A DNA stretch of 64,000 nt from the NCBI RefSeq assembly GCF_041734735.1, contig NC_134889.1, forward strand, positions 250,001 through 314,000. The letters are read 5' to 3'. Of this stretch, positions 11,031-21,720 are shown piece after piece; the first letter of the stretch is position 1; every line of letters starts with the position of its first letter. The translations under genes and the position numbers were made by a program. The notes under the pieces are model-generated. The model was given only the letters and a program-made list of their open reading frames with translations, made no database searches and was not told the DNA's origin. The DNA comes from Babylonia areolata (taxonomy: Eukaryota; Mollusca; Gastropoda; Neogastropoda; Buccinidae).

Positions 11031-11387
11031 TGCAGCATCTTTCTTTTTTTACTTTTTCTTTTTTTTAATACTCCCCCCCCCCTTGCATTCAAGATTATAT
11101 TTCTTTCATTGAAACATCATGTCTGAAAGAATTTTGCACAATTCAGATATGTCACAATAGGAAAATTACATCCTTAACACATTAGGCAATTGCAATGAAC
11201 TTCAGTGACAATTAACTTGCAAGGGTACTTCTATTTCATAATACACAAAGAACAAAAAAGAAATCATTTAAAATAAAAAACCCTAAAAAAAAATACACAC
11301 ACAAACACACACACACACACACACACACATACACACACACACAAACAAAACTGGCATGTATCAAACACACTCGACCCCTTTACACAT
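11031..11387. repeat. AT-rich intron with (CA)n
   Basis: T-rich and C-run stretches, then (CA)n at about 11296-11345. No gene seen. Confidence 0.6.
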
Positions 11388-11640
11388 TTAAGAAACGTCT
11401 GTAATCAATGTCTTGTAAGGCAACCACTTTGCTTGAAAGTCTTGAATGTTGGATTGCATTCTTGCATTGTGTTCTATCTTACAACGCCAGGAAATGTATC
11501 TTTCAAAAGCTGCTAAGTTGGGCCTGCATTTGTCAAACTTACATTTATAAATGCACATTTTTCCAAGAAGTATTAACAGGCACATTGAGAGATATGTGTG
11601 TAAATGTAACTTCCACACTGAACAAAGGAAGTTCCATTTT
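11388..11640 (-). mobile_element. LINE 3' ORF remnant (L1/Tx1-like)
   Basis: The minus-strand peptide has LLILLGKMCIYKCKFDKCRP, then AAFERYISWRCKIEH and FQAKWLPYKTLI. This resembles the extreme C-terminus of L1/Tx1-type LINE ORF2 (LGK-x-xIYK...KKW motif). It may be the downstream part of the same family as the fragment at 8.5 kb, which lacks this end. Confidence 0.5.
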
Positions 11641-11699
11641 CAGCAACAAAAATATTAATGAACTGCTGTTGTGTAATCTCATTATGATTAGAATGTATG

Positions 11700-11890
11700 G
11701 AAAGAACTGATCATCTGCTATTGTGCCAAATTTGGTATCAACTGAGTATTTTCAGAGAAAATGACATGTTAAAGTTTACCGACCGCACGCACGCACGCAC
11801 GCATGCATGCAAGCACGCACGCGCGCGCACAACAAAACACAGGGTTATTACATAGACTGGCATTGTTTACACAAGTGAGTCAAAAATATA
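11700..11890. repeat. dispersed repeat with internal microsatellite, copy 1
   Basis: AATTTGGTAT, then GTTAAAGTTTACC, then a (GCAC)n tract (11784-11830) and an end GTTTACACAAGTGAGTCAAA. The same layout with other dinucleotide tracts recurs at 27.45 kb and 61.96 kb. Confidence 0.7.
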
Positions 11891-12289
11891 AAATTTGCAC
11901 AGTCGTACACACAAACATATATATATGTAGCATTTCCTAAACAAAGAAAGAATAGGTTGATAATACATGATGAAAAATAAGAAAAATAAGCACAATCAGT
12001 ATAAAATAAGAATTACAGTTACAAAAACATAAAGAATAAGCACAATCTAAAAATAAGCATAATCAGCATCTATGACTTTTGGTTATAGATAAAACATGAT
12101 TAAATGAAATTGCTCTCCACATCACAACATAAAAGACCAGACCCAAGTTTACGATTTTCGAAACTAAAACATCAAGCAAACCCCCCCTCCCCCCCAACCC
12201 CTCCTCCTACACACACACATGCATGCACATATGTGCACACACACATCACCCCCACACACACAACTGAAGTTCAGTTGTTGGCAATATCA
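11891..12289. other. intron sequence, nothing recognised
   Basis: A-rich sequence with short ATAAGCACAAT-type repeats at about 11970-12065, then C-rich and CA-rich runs. No gene. Confidence 0.4.
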
Positions 12290-12365
12290 GTAACTACAGC
12301 TGGTGTGATGTTAACTACAGCTGGTGTGATGTTCACTACAGCTGGTGTGATGTCATCTACAGCTG
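12290..12365. repeat. 22-bp mini-array
   Basis: Four copies of a unit like ACTACAGCTGGTGTGATGTT, 30 bp downstream of the donor of the 12.4 kb exon. It does not include the exon edge. Confidence 0.85.
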
Positions 12366-12394
12366 TGTCGTCCAACAGCTGCACGAGAACCCAC

Positions 12395-12684
12395 CTCCCT
12401 TTGGGTCTGGGCAGGTTGGTGTCCAGGAGTTGCCAGGAGCCACTCAGTGTGTCGTAGCACCACATGTCGTTGAGCAGGCCCTGCTCCAGGCTGTAGCCAC
12501 CAAACATGTAGAGGCGGTGGTCCCCACAGGACACCATGCTGTGACCCACGCGGGGCCCCGGCGCCTTGACGTCCCCCACCAGCCGTGCTGGGTCTACCAG
12601 CAGCTCCACGTGGGGGTTGGCACCGATGTTGATGCTGCAGTCCTTGCCAGAAAAGTTGCTCTGGCACCGACACATCCGCAACAC
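12395..12684 (-). CDS. MEGF8: MEGF8 exon: EGF end plus first blade of second kelch propeller
   Basis: 290 nt; acceptor GTGGCAG|GTGTTG, donor GGGAG|GTGGGT. It completes an EGF (CRCQSNFSGKDC), then after a link gives PRVGHSMVSCGDHRLYMF, GGYSLEQGLLNDMWCYD and SGSWQLL, a full kelch blade. Two bases over at the end make Arg with the next exon. Confidence 0.94.
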
Positions 12685-12689
12685 CTGCC

Positions 12690-13118
12690 ACACACACACC
12701 TGGTGGGGTCAGGGGTCAGGGACTGTCACTCACTCTGAAAATCAGGATCTGCCACACACACACACATCCTGTGGGGTCAGGGGTCAGAGACTGTCACTCA
12801 CTCTGAAAATCAGGATCTGCCACACACACACACATCCTGTGGGGTCAGGGGTCAGAGACTGTCACTCACTCTGAAAATCAGGATCTGCCACACACACACA
12901 CATCCTGTGGGGTCAGGGGTCAGAGACTGTCACTCACTCTGAAAATCAGGATCTGCCACACACACACACATCCTGTGGGGTCAGGGGTCAGAGACTGTCA
13001 CTCACTAACTCACTTACACAAAAAATCAGGATCTGCCACACACACACACACACACCTTGTAGGGTCAGGGGTCAGATAATGTCACTCACTAACTCACTTA
13101 CACAAAAAATCAGGATCT

Positions 13119-13159
<41 letters not shown>

Positions 13160-13384
13160 TGTAGGGTCAGGGGTCAGATAATGTCACTCACTAACTCACC
13201 AACACAAAAAATCAGGATCTGCCACACACACACACACACACCTTGTGGGGTCAGGGGTCCGATAATGTCACTCACTAACTTACACAAAAAATCAGGATCT
13301 GCCACACACACACACACACACACCTTGTGGGGTCAGGGGTCAGATAATGTCACTCACTAACTCACACAAAAAATCAGGATCTGC

Positions 13385-13415
<31 letters not shown>

Positions 13416-13650
13416 TGTGGGGTCAGGGGTCAGATAATGTCACTCACTAACTCACACAAAAAATCAGGATCTGCCACACACACACACACACACCTTGTGG
13501 GGTCAGGGGTCAGATAATGTCACTCACTAACTCACACAAAAAATCAGGATCTGCCACACACACACACACACACCTTGTGGGGTCAGGGGTCAGATAATGT
13601 CACTCACTAACTCACACAAAAAATCAGGATCTGCCACACACACGTCAGAG
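12690..13650 (-). repeat. 60-85-bp minisatellite with embedded (CA)n
   Basis: About 13 units. On the minus strand each has GTGTGTGTGTGGCAG, the pyrimidine/AG context of the acceptor at 12685, but continues with ATCCTGATTTT instead of exon. The (CA)n part varies from about 5 to 18 repeats, so unit length drifts. Confidence 0.9.
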
Positions 13651-14040
13651 TTCAGTGGCCCACTCGTCACTCTCTCTCAAAAAATGATTAATGACAAAGT
13701 TGGAGCTTGTGCTTAAAAGACTAAACTGAAACAATCACATATATTGCTGATCGCTTAAAACACTTCTCCCACCTCCCCCTATCTCTCTCATACACACACA
13801 AACATGCACACGGATGTATGCACACATGCACACACATACACACACACACACACACAGATTTCCAATTGGAATTTATATTGCGTGCAATGTTCTTAGCCAC
13901 TAGACTCATATTCTGGATGCACATGGTGATAGCCATATCAAAATGATGTATATATCCATGATGAACCAACCAGATACAGTTAAAAACCCCTGGATACTAT
14001 TTGTAAAAAAATGTTCTTCACAGTGTAGGGTTTGGTCATG
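13651..14040. other. intron sequence with CA-rich tracts
   Basis: A short (CA)n at about 13791-13857 in otherwise plain intron sequence. Nothing recognised. Confidence 0.4.
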
Positions 14041-14566
14041 TTTCGATTAATCAGTCTTCATTTAGTTACAGAGGACTTAAATTTAGTAGACTTAAAATTT
14101 AGTAGACTTAAGTCAACAACTAAGAAATAGACATATTTGTTGTTCGGAAAAAATAGGAAAACTGAATGTACCAGATTAAGACTTCTAAAACAAAATGAAA
14201 AGAAAAGATTATCGACTTGAGAATGATCTAAGTGATAAAATCAACCCTGCTGACAGACGAGCTCTTTGTACACTCAGAATAAGCATACATGATTTCAATA
14301 TTGAACGAGGAGGATTTGCAAACACTCCAAGAGAAGAGAGGATATGTGACATGTGTCAAGTTGTTGAAGATGAATTCCATTTCTCAGTTACATGTATTTT
14401 AGTTCATAATCTGCAAAACCATCTAATTACAACTGTACAGCAGCATAATCATCTATCAGATGTGATCATAAGAAAGATAGAAGACAATATCCTGAAACCA
14501 AGTGACTTATTCAACTGCAATGACTGTCAAAAATCATTCGCCAAATATGTATTTCATTGAATGCGT
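14041..14566 (+). mobile_element. LINE 3' ORF fragment
   Basis: The frame at 14195-14560 encodes DRRALCTLRISIHDFNIERG, then REERICDMCQVVEDEFHF and C, the zinc-knuckle C-terminus common to non-LTR retrotransposons (LRIS.H.L.IERG...R.C..C...EDE.HF...C). It is 5'-truncated; the clade is not resolved. Confidence 0.65.
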
Positions 14567-14790
14567 CTTAGATGACCACTGAGTTCATTGCTCCTTTTGT
14601 TCTTTTGTTGTGTCTATTAATCCTTTGGGATTTCATGACAATAAATGAAGTTGAGTCAAGTGGAGTCGCACACACACACACACACACACACAAAGCATGC
14701 AGGCACACACACATGCATGCACACACATACACAGCCATGCACACATGCGCACACTCACACACATACAGACACACATACACACACACTGAC
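14567..14790. repeat. (CA)n-rich intron at donor
   Basis: (CA)n and related tracts from about 14665 up to the donor at 14790. No unit copies the exon edge. Confidence 0.8.
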
Positions 14791-14987
14791 CTTATCACAG
14801 GAGCCCTGTTTCTTGTGGGCAGAGCAGTTGTTTGGGCAGATCTCCTCTTGACAGTCAGGGCCAAAGTAGCCGGGGGGACACGAACACTTGCCCCGCACAC
14901 ACTTCCAGTTCCATGTGTCGTCCGTGGCGCAGTCCCCCTCACACACCTCCGGCCTGTAGGTGGCATTGAAACCTCGCGTCCTTGACA
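14791..14987 (-). CDS. MEGF8: MEGF8 exon: CUB end plus EGF
   Basis: 197 nt; acceptor GTCACAG|TGTCAAGG, donor GATAAG|GTCAGT. It starts SRTRGFNATY (the GFNA end of the CUB, with sequon NAT) and continues CKCSCPPGYFGPDC-like EGF sequence: CVRGKCSCPPGYFGPDC, then CPNNCSAHKKQGSCDK. The acceptor was chosen by phase: A from the previous exon plus TG gives Met, then SRTRGFNA. The exon start is duplicated in the 43-bp array upstream. Confidence 0.92.
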
Positions 14988-16915
14988 CTGTGACAGAGCA
15001 ATATAGCATTGAAACCTCACGTCCTTGACACTGTGACAGAGCAATATAGCATTGAAACCTCACGTCCTTGACACTGTGACAAGAGCAATATAGCATTGAA
15101 ACCTCGCGTCCTTGACACTATGACACAGCAATATAGCATTGAAACCTCGCGTCCTTGACACTGTGACAGAGCAATATAGCATTGAAACCTCGCGTCCTTG
15201 ACACTGTGACAGAGCAATATAGCATTGAAACCTCGCGTCCTTGACACTATGACACAGCAATATAGCATTGAAACCTCGCGTCCTTGACACTGTGACACAG
15301 CAAAATAGCATTGAAATCCCACATCCTCCACACTATGACACAGCAATATACCACTGAAAGCACTCATCCTCCACACTATCACACAGCAATATACCACTGA
15401 AAGCACTCATCCTCCACACTGTGACACAACAATATAGCACTGAAAGCACTCATCCTCCACACTGTGACACAACAATATAGCACTGAAAGCACTCATCCTC
15501 CACACTGTGACACAGCAATATACCACTGAAAGCACTCATCCTCCACACTGTGACACAGCAATATAGCACTGAAAGCACTCATCCTCCACACTGTGACACA
15601 GCAATATAGCACTGAAAGCACTCATCCTCCACACTGTGACACAGCAATATAGCACTGAAAGCACTCATCCTCCACACTGTGACACAACAATATACCACTG
15701 AAAGCACTCATCCTCCACACTGTGACACAGCAATATACCACTGAAAGCACTCATCCTCCACACTGTGACACAGCAATATAGCACTGAAATCCCACATCCT
15801 CCACACGGTGACACAGCAATATAGCACTGAAAGCACTCATCCTCCACACGGTGACACAGCAATATACCACTGAAAGCACTCATCCTCCACACGGTGACAC
15901 AACAATATACCACTGAAAGCACTCATCCTCCACACTGTGACACAGCAATATAGCACTGAAAGCACTCATCCTCCACACTGTGACACAGCAATATAGCACT
16001 GAAAGCACTCATCCTCCACACTGTGACACAGCAATATACCACTGAAAGCACTCATCCTCCACACTGTGACACAGCAATATACCACTGAAAGCACTCATCC
16101 TCCACACTGTGACACAACAATATACCACTGAAAGCACTCATCCTCCACACTGTGACACAGCAATATAGCACTGAAAGCACTCATCCTCCACACTGTGACA
16201 CAGCAATATAGCATTGAAAGCACTCATCCTCCACACTGTGACACAGCAATATAGCACTGAAAGCACTCATCCTCCACACTGTGACACAACAATATACCAC
16301 TGAAAGCACTCATCCTCCACACTGTGACACAGCAATATACCACTGAAATCCCACATCCTCCACACGGTGACACAGCAATATACCACTGAAAGCACTCATC
16401 CTCCACACTATGACACAGCAATATAGCACTGAAAGCACTCATCCTCCACACGGTGACACAGCAATATACCACTGAAAGCACTCATCCTCCACACTATGAC
16501 ACAGCAATATAGCACTGAAAGCACTCATCCTCCACACGGTGACACAGCAATATACCACTGAAAGCACTCATCCTCCACACTGTGACACAACAATATACCA
16601 CTGAAAGCACTCATCCTCCACACTGTGACACAGCAATATAGCACTGAAAGCACTCATCCTCCACACTATGACACAGCAATATACCACTGAAAGCACTCAT
16701 CCTCCACACTATGACACAGCAATATAGCACTGAAAGCACTCATCCTCCACACTGTGACACAGCAATATACCACTGAAAGCACTCATCCTCCACACTGTGA
16801 CACAACAATATACCACTGAAAGCACTCATCCTCCACACTGTGACACAGCAATATAGCACTGAAAGCACTCATCCTCCACACTGTGACACAGCAATATAGC
16901 ACTGAAAGCACTCAT
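14988..16915 (-). repeat. 43-bp minisatellite copying an exon start, with a sequence gradient
   Basis: About 45 units. The first eight or so nearest the exon contain, on the minus strand, TCACAG|TGTCAAGGACGCGA and GGTTTCAATGC, i.e. the acceptor and about 23 exon bases. Later units keep CACAG|TGT but have GGAGGATGAGTGC instead, a second subfamily that fills the remaining 1.5 kb. Confidence 0.93.
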
Positions 16916-17290
16916 CACTCATGGGGGAGGGGCAGTACACAGCAATAACAAACACAACAGAAAGTGTTTAAAATATATCTGGTCATGTGGTCTTGTTTTG
17001 TGCAGGAGATCATGTGTTACACATTGTGTATAAATGTGTGTGCATAGACGCACTGATGTGCATGGGTGTAATCCTGTGCTTTTTCATTGGGTGGGCCTGC
17101 ATCACATCATACACAAAACATGTCACACATTCATTTCTCAATCAGTGGGATTACATCAAATCATACACAAAACATGTCACACATTCATTACTCATTCGGT
17201 GGGATTGCATCATATCATGCACAAAACAAATGTCAATGTTACAATGAACACTGAAACAAACTGTTCAACACAGCATAACATGCACACACA
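16916..17290. other. intron sequence, short duplication only
   Basis: Contains three partial copies of a 56-bp unit (ACAAAACATGTCACACATTC) at about 17105-17235. No gene. Confidence 0.5.
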
Positions 17291-17296
17291 CAGACA

Positions 17297-17327
<31 letters not shown>

Positions 17328-17463
17328 CTCACACATACACGCACACAAACACACATGTGCACACAAACACACACATTTAAACATACAGACACACATGCAC
17401 AGACACATACACACAGACACACATACTAAAACCCACACAAGCAACCCCAGCCACAACACTCAC
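17291..17463. repeat. (CA)n-rich intron at CUB exon donor
   Basis: CA-type microsatellite about 17280-17425 ending 40 bp from the donor at 17463. Confidence 0.8.
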
Positions 17464-17626
17464 TCAACAGGTTGGCCTCAAAGATGACGGTCACTGTTCC
17501 AGAGTAGGCATGCACAGTGATGTCCCTTCCAGGGTTGATGCCACAGATGGACCCCAGGTGGCGTGCTGTGGAGCTGGAGGTGCCGTTGATGTGAGGGGGG
17601 ATTCCATCATACACCTGGATGGCGTC
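17464..17626 (-). CDS. MEGF8: MEGF8 exon: second half of CUB domain
   Basis: 163 nt; acceptor TTGTCAG|GACGCC, donor CTGTTGA|GTGAGT; phase 0 in, one base over at the end. It encodes DAIQVYDGIPPHINGTSS (sequon NGT), then LGSICG and a final strand VTVIFEANLL, the usual VYDG...CG...F layout of a CUB second half. Confidence 0.92.
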
Positions 17627-17631
17627 CTGAC

Positions 17632-18890
17632 AACACAACACAGGTGACATCACCTCACACAACACAGGTGACATCATCTCACACAACACAGGTGACATCA
17701 CCTCACACAACAAAGGTGACATCCCCTCACACAACACAGGTGACATCACCCACACAACAAAGGTGACATCACCTCACACAACAAAGGTGACATCATACAA
17801 TACAGGTGACATCACCTCACACAACAAAGGTGACATCATACAATACAGGTGACATCACCTCACACAACACAGGTGACAACACAGGTGACATCACATCACA
17901 CAACAAAGGTGACACCACCTCACACAACACAGGTGACATCACACAACACAGGTGACATCCCCTCACACAACACAGGTGACGCACACAACACAGGTGACAT
18001 CACCTCATACAACACAGGTGACATCACTTCACACAACACAGGTGACGCACACAACACAGGTGACATCACCTCACACAACACAGGTGACGCACACAACACA
18101 GGTGACATCACCTCATACAACACAGGTGACCTCACACAACACAGGTGACACCACCTCACACAACACAGGTGACTTCACACAAAACAGGTGACATCACACA
18201 ACACAGGTGACACCACCTCACACAACAGAGGTGACATCACCTCACACAACACAGGTGACACCACCTCACACAACACAGGTGACCTCACACAAAACAGGTG
18301 ACATCACACAACACAGGTGACATCACCTCACACAACAGAGGTGACATCACCTCACACAACACAGGTGACACCACCTCACACAACACAGGTGACATCACAC
18401 AACACAGGTGACACCACCTCATACAACACAGGTGACATCACCTCACACAACACAGGTGACAATCACCTCACACAAAAAAGTTACATCACACAACAAAGAT
18501 GACATCACACGACAAAGGTGACATCACACAACAAAGGTGACATCACACGACAAAGGTGACAATCACCTCACTCAACAAAGGTGACATCACAACAAAGGTG
18601 ACATCACACGACAAAGGTGACATCACACAACAAAGGTGACATCACACGACAAAGGTGACATCACACAACAAAGGTGACATCACACGACAAAGGTGACATC
18701 ACACAACAAAGGTGACATCACACAACAAAGGTGACAATCACCTCACTCAACAAAGGTGACATCACAACAAAGGTGACATCACACAACAAAGATGACATCA
18801 CACAACAAAGGTGACATCACACAACAAAGGTATCACACAACAAAGGTGACAATCACCTCACTCAACAAAGGTGAGTCACTTCACACAACA
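17632..18890. repeat. short-unit minisatellite (GGTGACATCACA type)
   Basis: Units of about 14-33 bp built from ACACAACACAGGTGACATCA and shorter forms; after about 18480 the unit simplifies to ACAACAAAGGTGACATCAC. It begins within 6 bp of the acceptor of the CUB exon at 17626 but does not include exon bases. Confidence 0.9.
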
Positions 18891-19151
18891 ATCTGTAAAT
18901 TTCCAGGTGAAATTTGTTTCGTTATTCCACTTTTTTGGGGGGAGGGGTAAGGGGAGCGGGGGGTATTTATCCTTTGTAATGTGTCTGAATGAAAAAGTCC
19001 CGCTCAGTTCAAGCTGTGCATGACATCCAATGATTCTGTGATGAAACAAAAACAAGGAGAAGGAAAATCACACTTCACACTTACACATGCTCAAACACAT
19101 ACAATTTTCCCCACCCCCTGCCCCCCTGCCACCACCACATAGAGCACTGAC
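18891..19151. other. intron sequence, nothing recognised
   Basis: G-rich run at 18936-18965 (minus-strand C-rich) and C-rich sequence near 19110. Short and without gene. Confidence 0.4.
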
Positions 19152-19380
19152 CTGTCCACACTCCACTTGCATGTCCCCCTCCACAGTGAAGGAGATGATC
19201 CTAACCACATCATATGGTGGCCTGCCCATGCTGTTGGCGTGGAACACTGTCAGGATCCACAGACAGTAGGCATGGGCGGGGTCCTGTACCCCACCACCCC
19301 GGTACGACCCCAGACCCCCCTCTGAGATTGCTGTGTATGCCAAGCGACCGTCGCACTGCCGGTAACACCTGCCTCCGCTC
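19152..19380 (-). CDS. MEGF8: MEGF8 exon: first half of second CUB domain
   Basis: 229 nt; acceptor CCTACAG|GAGCGG, donor GGACAG|GTCAGT. The peptide starts SGGRCYRQCDGRLAYT and contains AYCLWILTV and VRIISFTVEGDMQVECGQ. The C-W-I pattern and aromatic/hydrophobic strands fit the CUB domain that follows the laminin EGFs in MEGF8 (SCFRECGGR and YCVWVV in vertebrates). Confidence 0.93.
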
Positions 19381-19423
19381 CTGTAGGAACACTACACCTG
19401 TTACCACCTGGCGCCTGTGTCTG

Positions 19424-20153
19424 GCATTTGTTCCCCACTGTCAACACTTCCTGGTGCACTCTACTTGCTTTGTACCCAACTGTCAACACTTCCTGGTGCA
19501 CTCTACTTGCTCTGTTCCCCACTGTCAACACTTCCTGGTGCACTCTACTTGCTTTGTTCCCCACTGTCAACACTTCCTGGTGCACTCTACTTGCTCTGTT
19601 CCCCACTGTCAACACTTCCTGGTGCACTCTACTTGCTCTGTTCCCCACTGTCAACACTTCCTGGTGCACTCTACTTGCTCTGTTCCCCACTGTCAACACT
19701 TCCTGGTGCACTCTACTTGCTTTGTTCCCCACTGTCAACACTTCCTGGTGTACCATACTTGCTCTGTTCCCCACTGTCAACACTTCCTGGTGCACTCTAC
19801 TTGCTCTGTTCCCCACTGTCAACACTTCCTGGTGCACTCTACTTGCTCTGTTCCCCACTGTCAACACTTCCTGGTGCACTCTACTTGCTCTGTTCCCCAC
19901 TGTCAACACTTCCTGGTGCACTCTACTTGCTTTGTTCCCCACTGTCAACACTTCCTGGTGCACTCTACTTGCTTTGTTCCCCACTGTCAACACTTCCTGG
20001 TGCACTCTACTTGCTCTGTTCCCCACTGTCAACACTTCCTGGTGCACTCTACTTGCTCTGTTCCCCACTGTCAACACTTCCTGGTGCACTCTACTTGCTT
20101 TGTTCCCCACTGTCAACACTTCCTGGTGTACCATACTTGCTTTGTTCCCCAAT
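19424..20153. repeat. 42-bp minisatellite, about 17 copies
   Basis: Nearly identical 42-bp units (TTCCCCACTGTCAACACTTC plus CTGGTGCACTCTACTTGCTCTG). The unit is divisible by three and stop-free, so several frames show 250-330 aa ORFs; these are not evidence of coding. The array starts about 45 bp upstream of the CUB exon. Confidence 0.95.
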
Positions 20154-20274
20154 GTAAAATGTATGGAAAAGTGTGCACCTTACAAAAGTTATTCACTTGG
20201 TAACCATGGCAACAATGTGCCTACTGAAAGCAACAGCTATTAACTGAAAGTGCAGAAACATCTCCAAGACTTTC

Positions 20275-21450
20275 ACCTGAGTTACACAATATCCCTCTCT
20301 AGTTATTTACCTAGGGTTAAACAATATCCCTCCTCATTTATCTACAGTTACACAATACCAAGCAATATCCCTCCTCATTTACCTACAGTTACACAATACC
20401 AAGCAATATCCCTCCTCATTTACCTACAGTTACACAATATCAGGCAAGCAATATCCCTCCTCATTTACCTACAGTTACACAATATCAAGCAATATCCCTC
20501 CTCATTTACCTACAGTTACACAATATCAAGCAATATCCCTCCTCATTTACCTACAGTTACACAATATCAAGCAATATCCCTCCTCATTTACCTACAGTTA
20601 CACAATGTCAAGCAAGCAATATCCCTCCTCATTTACCTACAGTTACACAATATCAAGCAATATCCCTCCTCATTTACCTACAGTTACACAATATCAAGCA
20701 ATATCCCTCCTCATTTACCTACAGTTACACAATATCAAGCAATATCCCTCCTCATTTACCTACAGTTACACAATATCAAGCAAGCAATATCCCTCCTCAT
20801 TTACCTACAGTTACACAATATCAAGCAATATCCCTCCTCATTTACCTACAGTTACACAATACCAAGCAATATCCCTCCTCATTTACCTACAGTTACACAA
20901 TATCAAGCAATATCCCTCCTCATTTACCTACAGTTACACAATATCAAGCAATATCCCTCCTCATTTACCTACAGTTACACAATATCAAGCAAGCAATATC
21001 CCTCCTCATTTACCTTGTGTTACACAATATCAAGCAATATCCCTCCTCATTTACCTACAGTTACACAATATCCCTCCTGACACATTTACCTGGGGTTGCA
21101 CTATGTTCCTCCATTTATTTACCTGGGGTTGTACAATATCCCTCCAAAGTCATTTTTCTGGGTTACCCAACATCCCTCCAAGGTCATCAAGTTGTGGTTC
21201 CACAATATCCCTCAGTCATTTACCATAAGTCCGTTGTCCATCTGATAAACAACAATAAGATTTACCTGAGATTGCTATGGTAAACCCCCTCATAGACATT
21301 TACCTAAGTTGCCATTGTAACCCTCCTCACTGCCATTTACCTAGGGTTGCCATAGCAACCCTCAAGTTATTTCCTTGGGGTTGCCATGGTAACTCTCCTC
21401 ACAGACATTTACCCAGGGTTGCCATGGTAACCCTCCTCTCAGTCATTTAC
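20275..21450 (-). repeat. 41/45-bp minisatellite grading into the laminin-EGF exon donor
   Basis: About 18 regular units (20340-21075) contain, on the minus strand, CTGTAG|GTAAATGAGGAGG. Units closer to the exon (21290-21450) also retain exon-like ATGGCAACCC before GTAAATG. The real exon end is ATGGCAACCCAAG|GTAAATG. Confidence 0.9.
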
Positions 21451-21592
21451 CTTGGGTTGCCATAGTAGTTCTCCTCACAGATGTCACAGTGCATGCCTTG
21501 CGTGTTGTGTGTGCAGAAACATTTCCCCGTCACGTTGTGACACTCCCCCTGGCTCAGGTCACCGTGACCATTACAGTCACAGGGCCGGCACC
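21451..21592 (-). CDS. MEGF8: MEGF8 exon: laminin-type EGF
   Basis: 142 nt; acceptor GTGTCAG|GGTGCC, donor CCCAAG|GTAAAT. The peptide CRPCDCNGHGDLSQGEC, then CFCTHNTQGMHCDICEENYY, is a complete laminin-EGF module matching the CRPCQCNGHGD module of vertebrate MEGF8. Two bases over at the end complete Arg, giving YYGNPR into the CUB exon. Confidence 0.95.
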
Positions 21593-21720
21593 CTGACACA
21601 CATCATGGTCATTACAATCACACCCTGACACACATCATGGTCATTACAGTCACACCCTGACACACATCATGGTCATTACAGTCACATCCTGACACACACA
21701 CACATCATGGTCATTACAGT
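21593..21720 (-). repeat. short array copying the laminin-EGF exon start
   Basis: About four units of 34-38 bp with, on the minus strand, GTGTGTCAG|GGTGTGACTG and TAATGACCATGA; the exon starts GGTGCCGG and has TGTGACTGTAATGGTCA. Acceptor and part of the exon are repeated with a small internal deletion. Confidence 0.8.

Noticed and set aside
12430-12874. Plus-strand ORFs over the kelch exon
   Set aside because: They lie antisense to a well-supported exon and continue into a CA-rich array.
19214-20243. ORFs of 250-330 codons on both strands in the 42-bp array
   Set aside because: The unit length is divisible by three and lacks stops in several frames; there is no domain and no codon signal.
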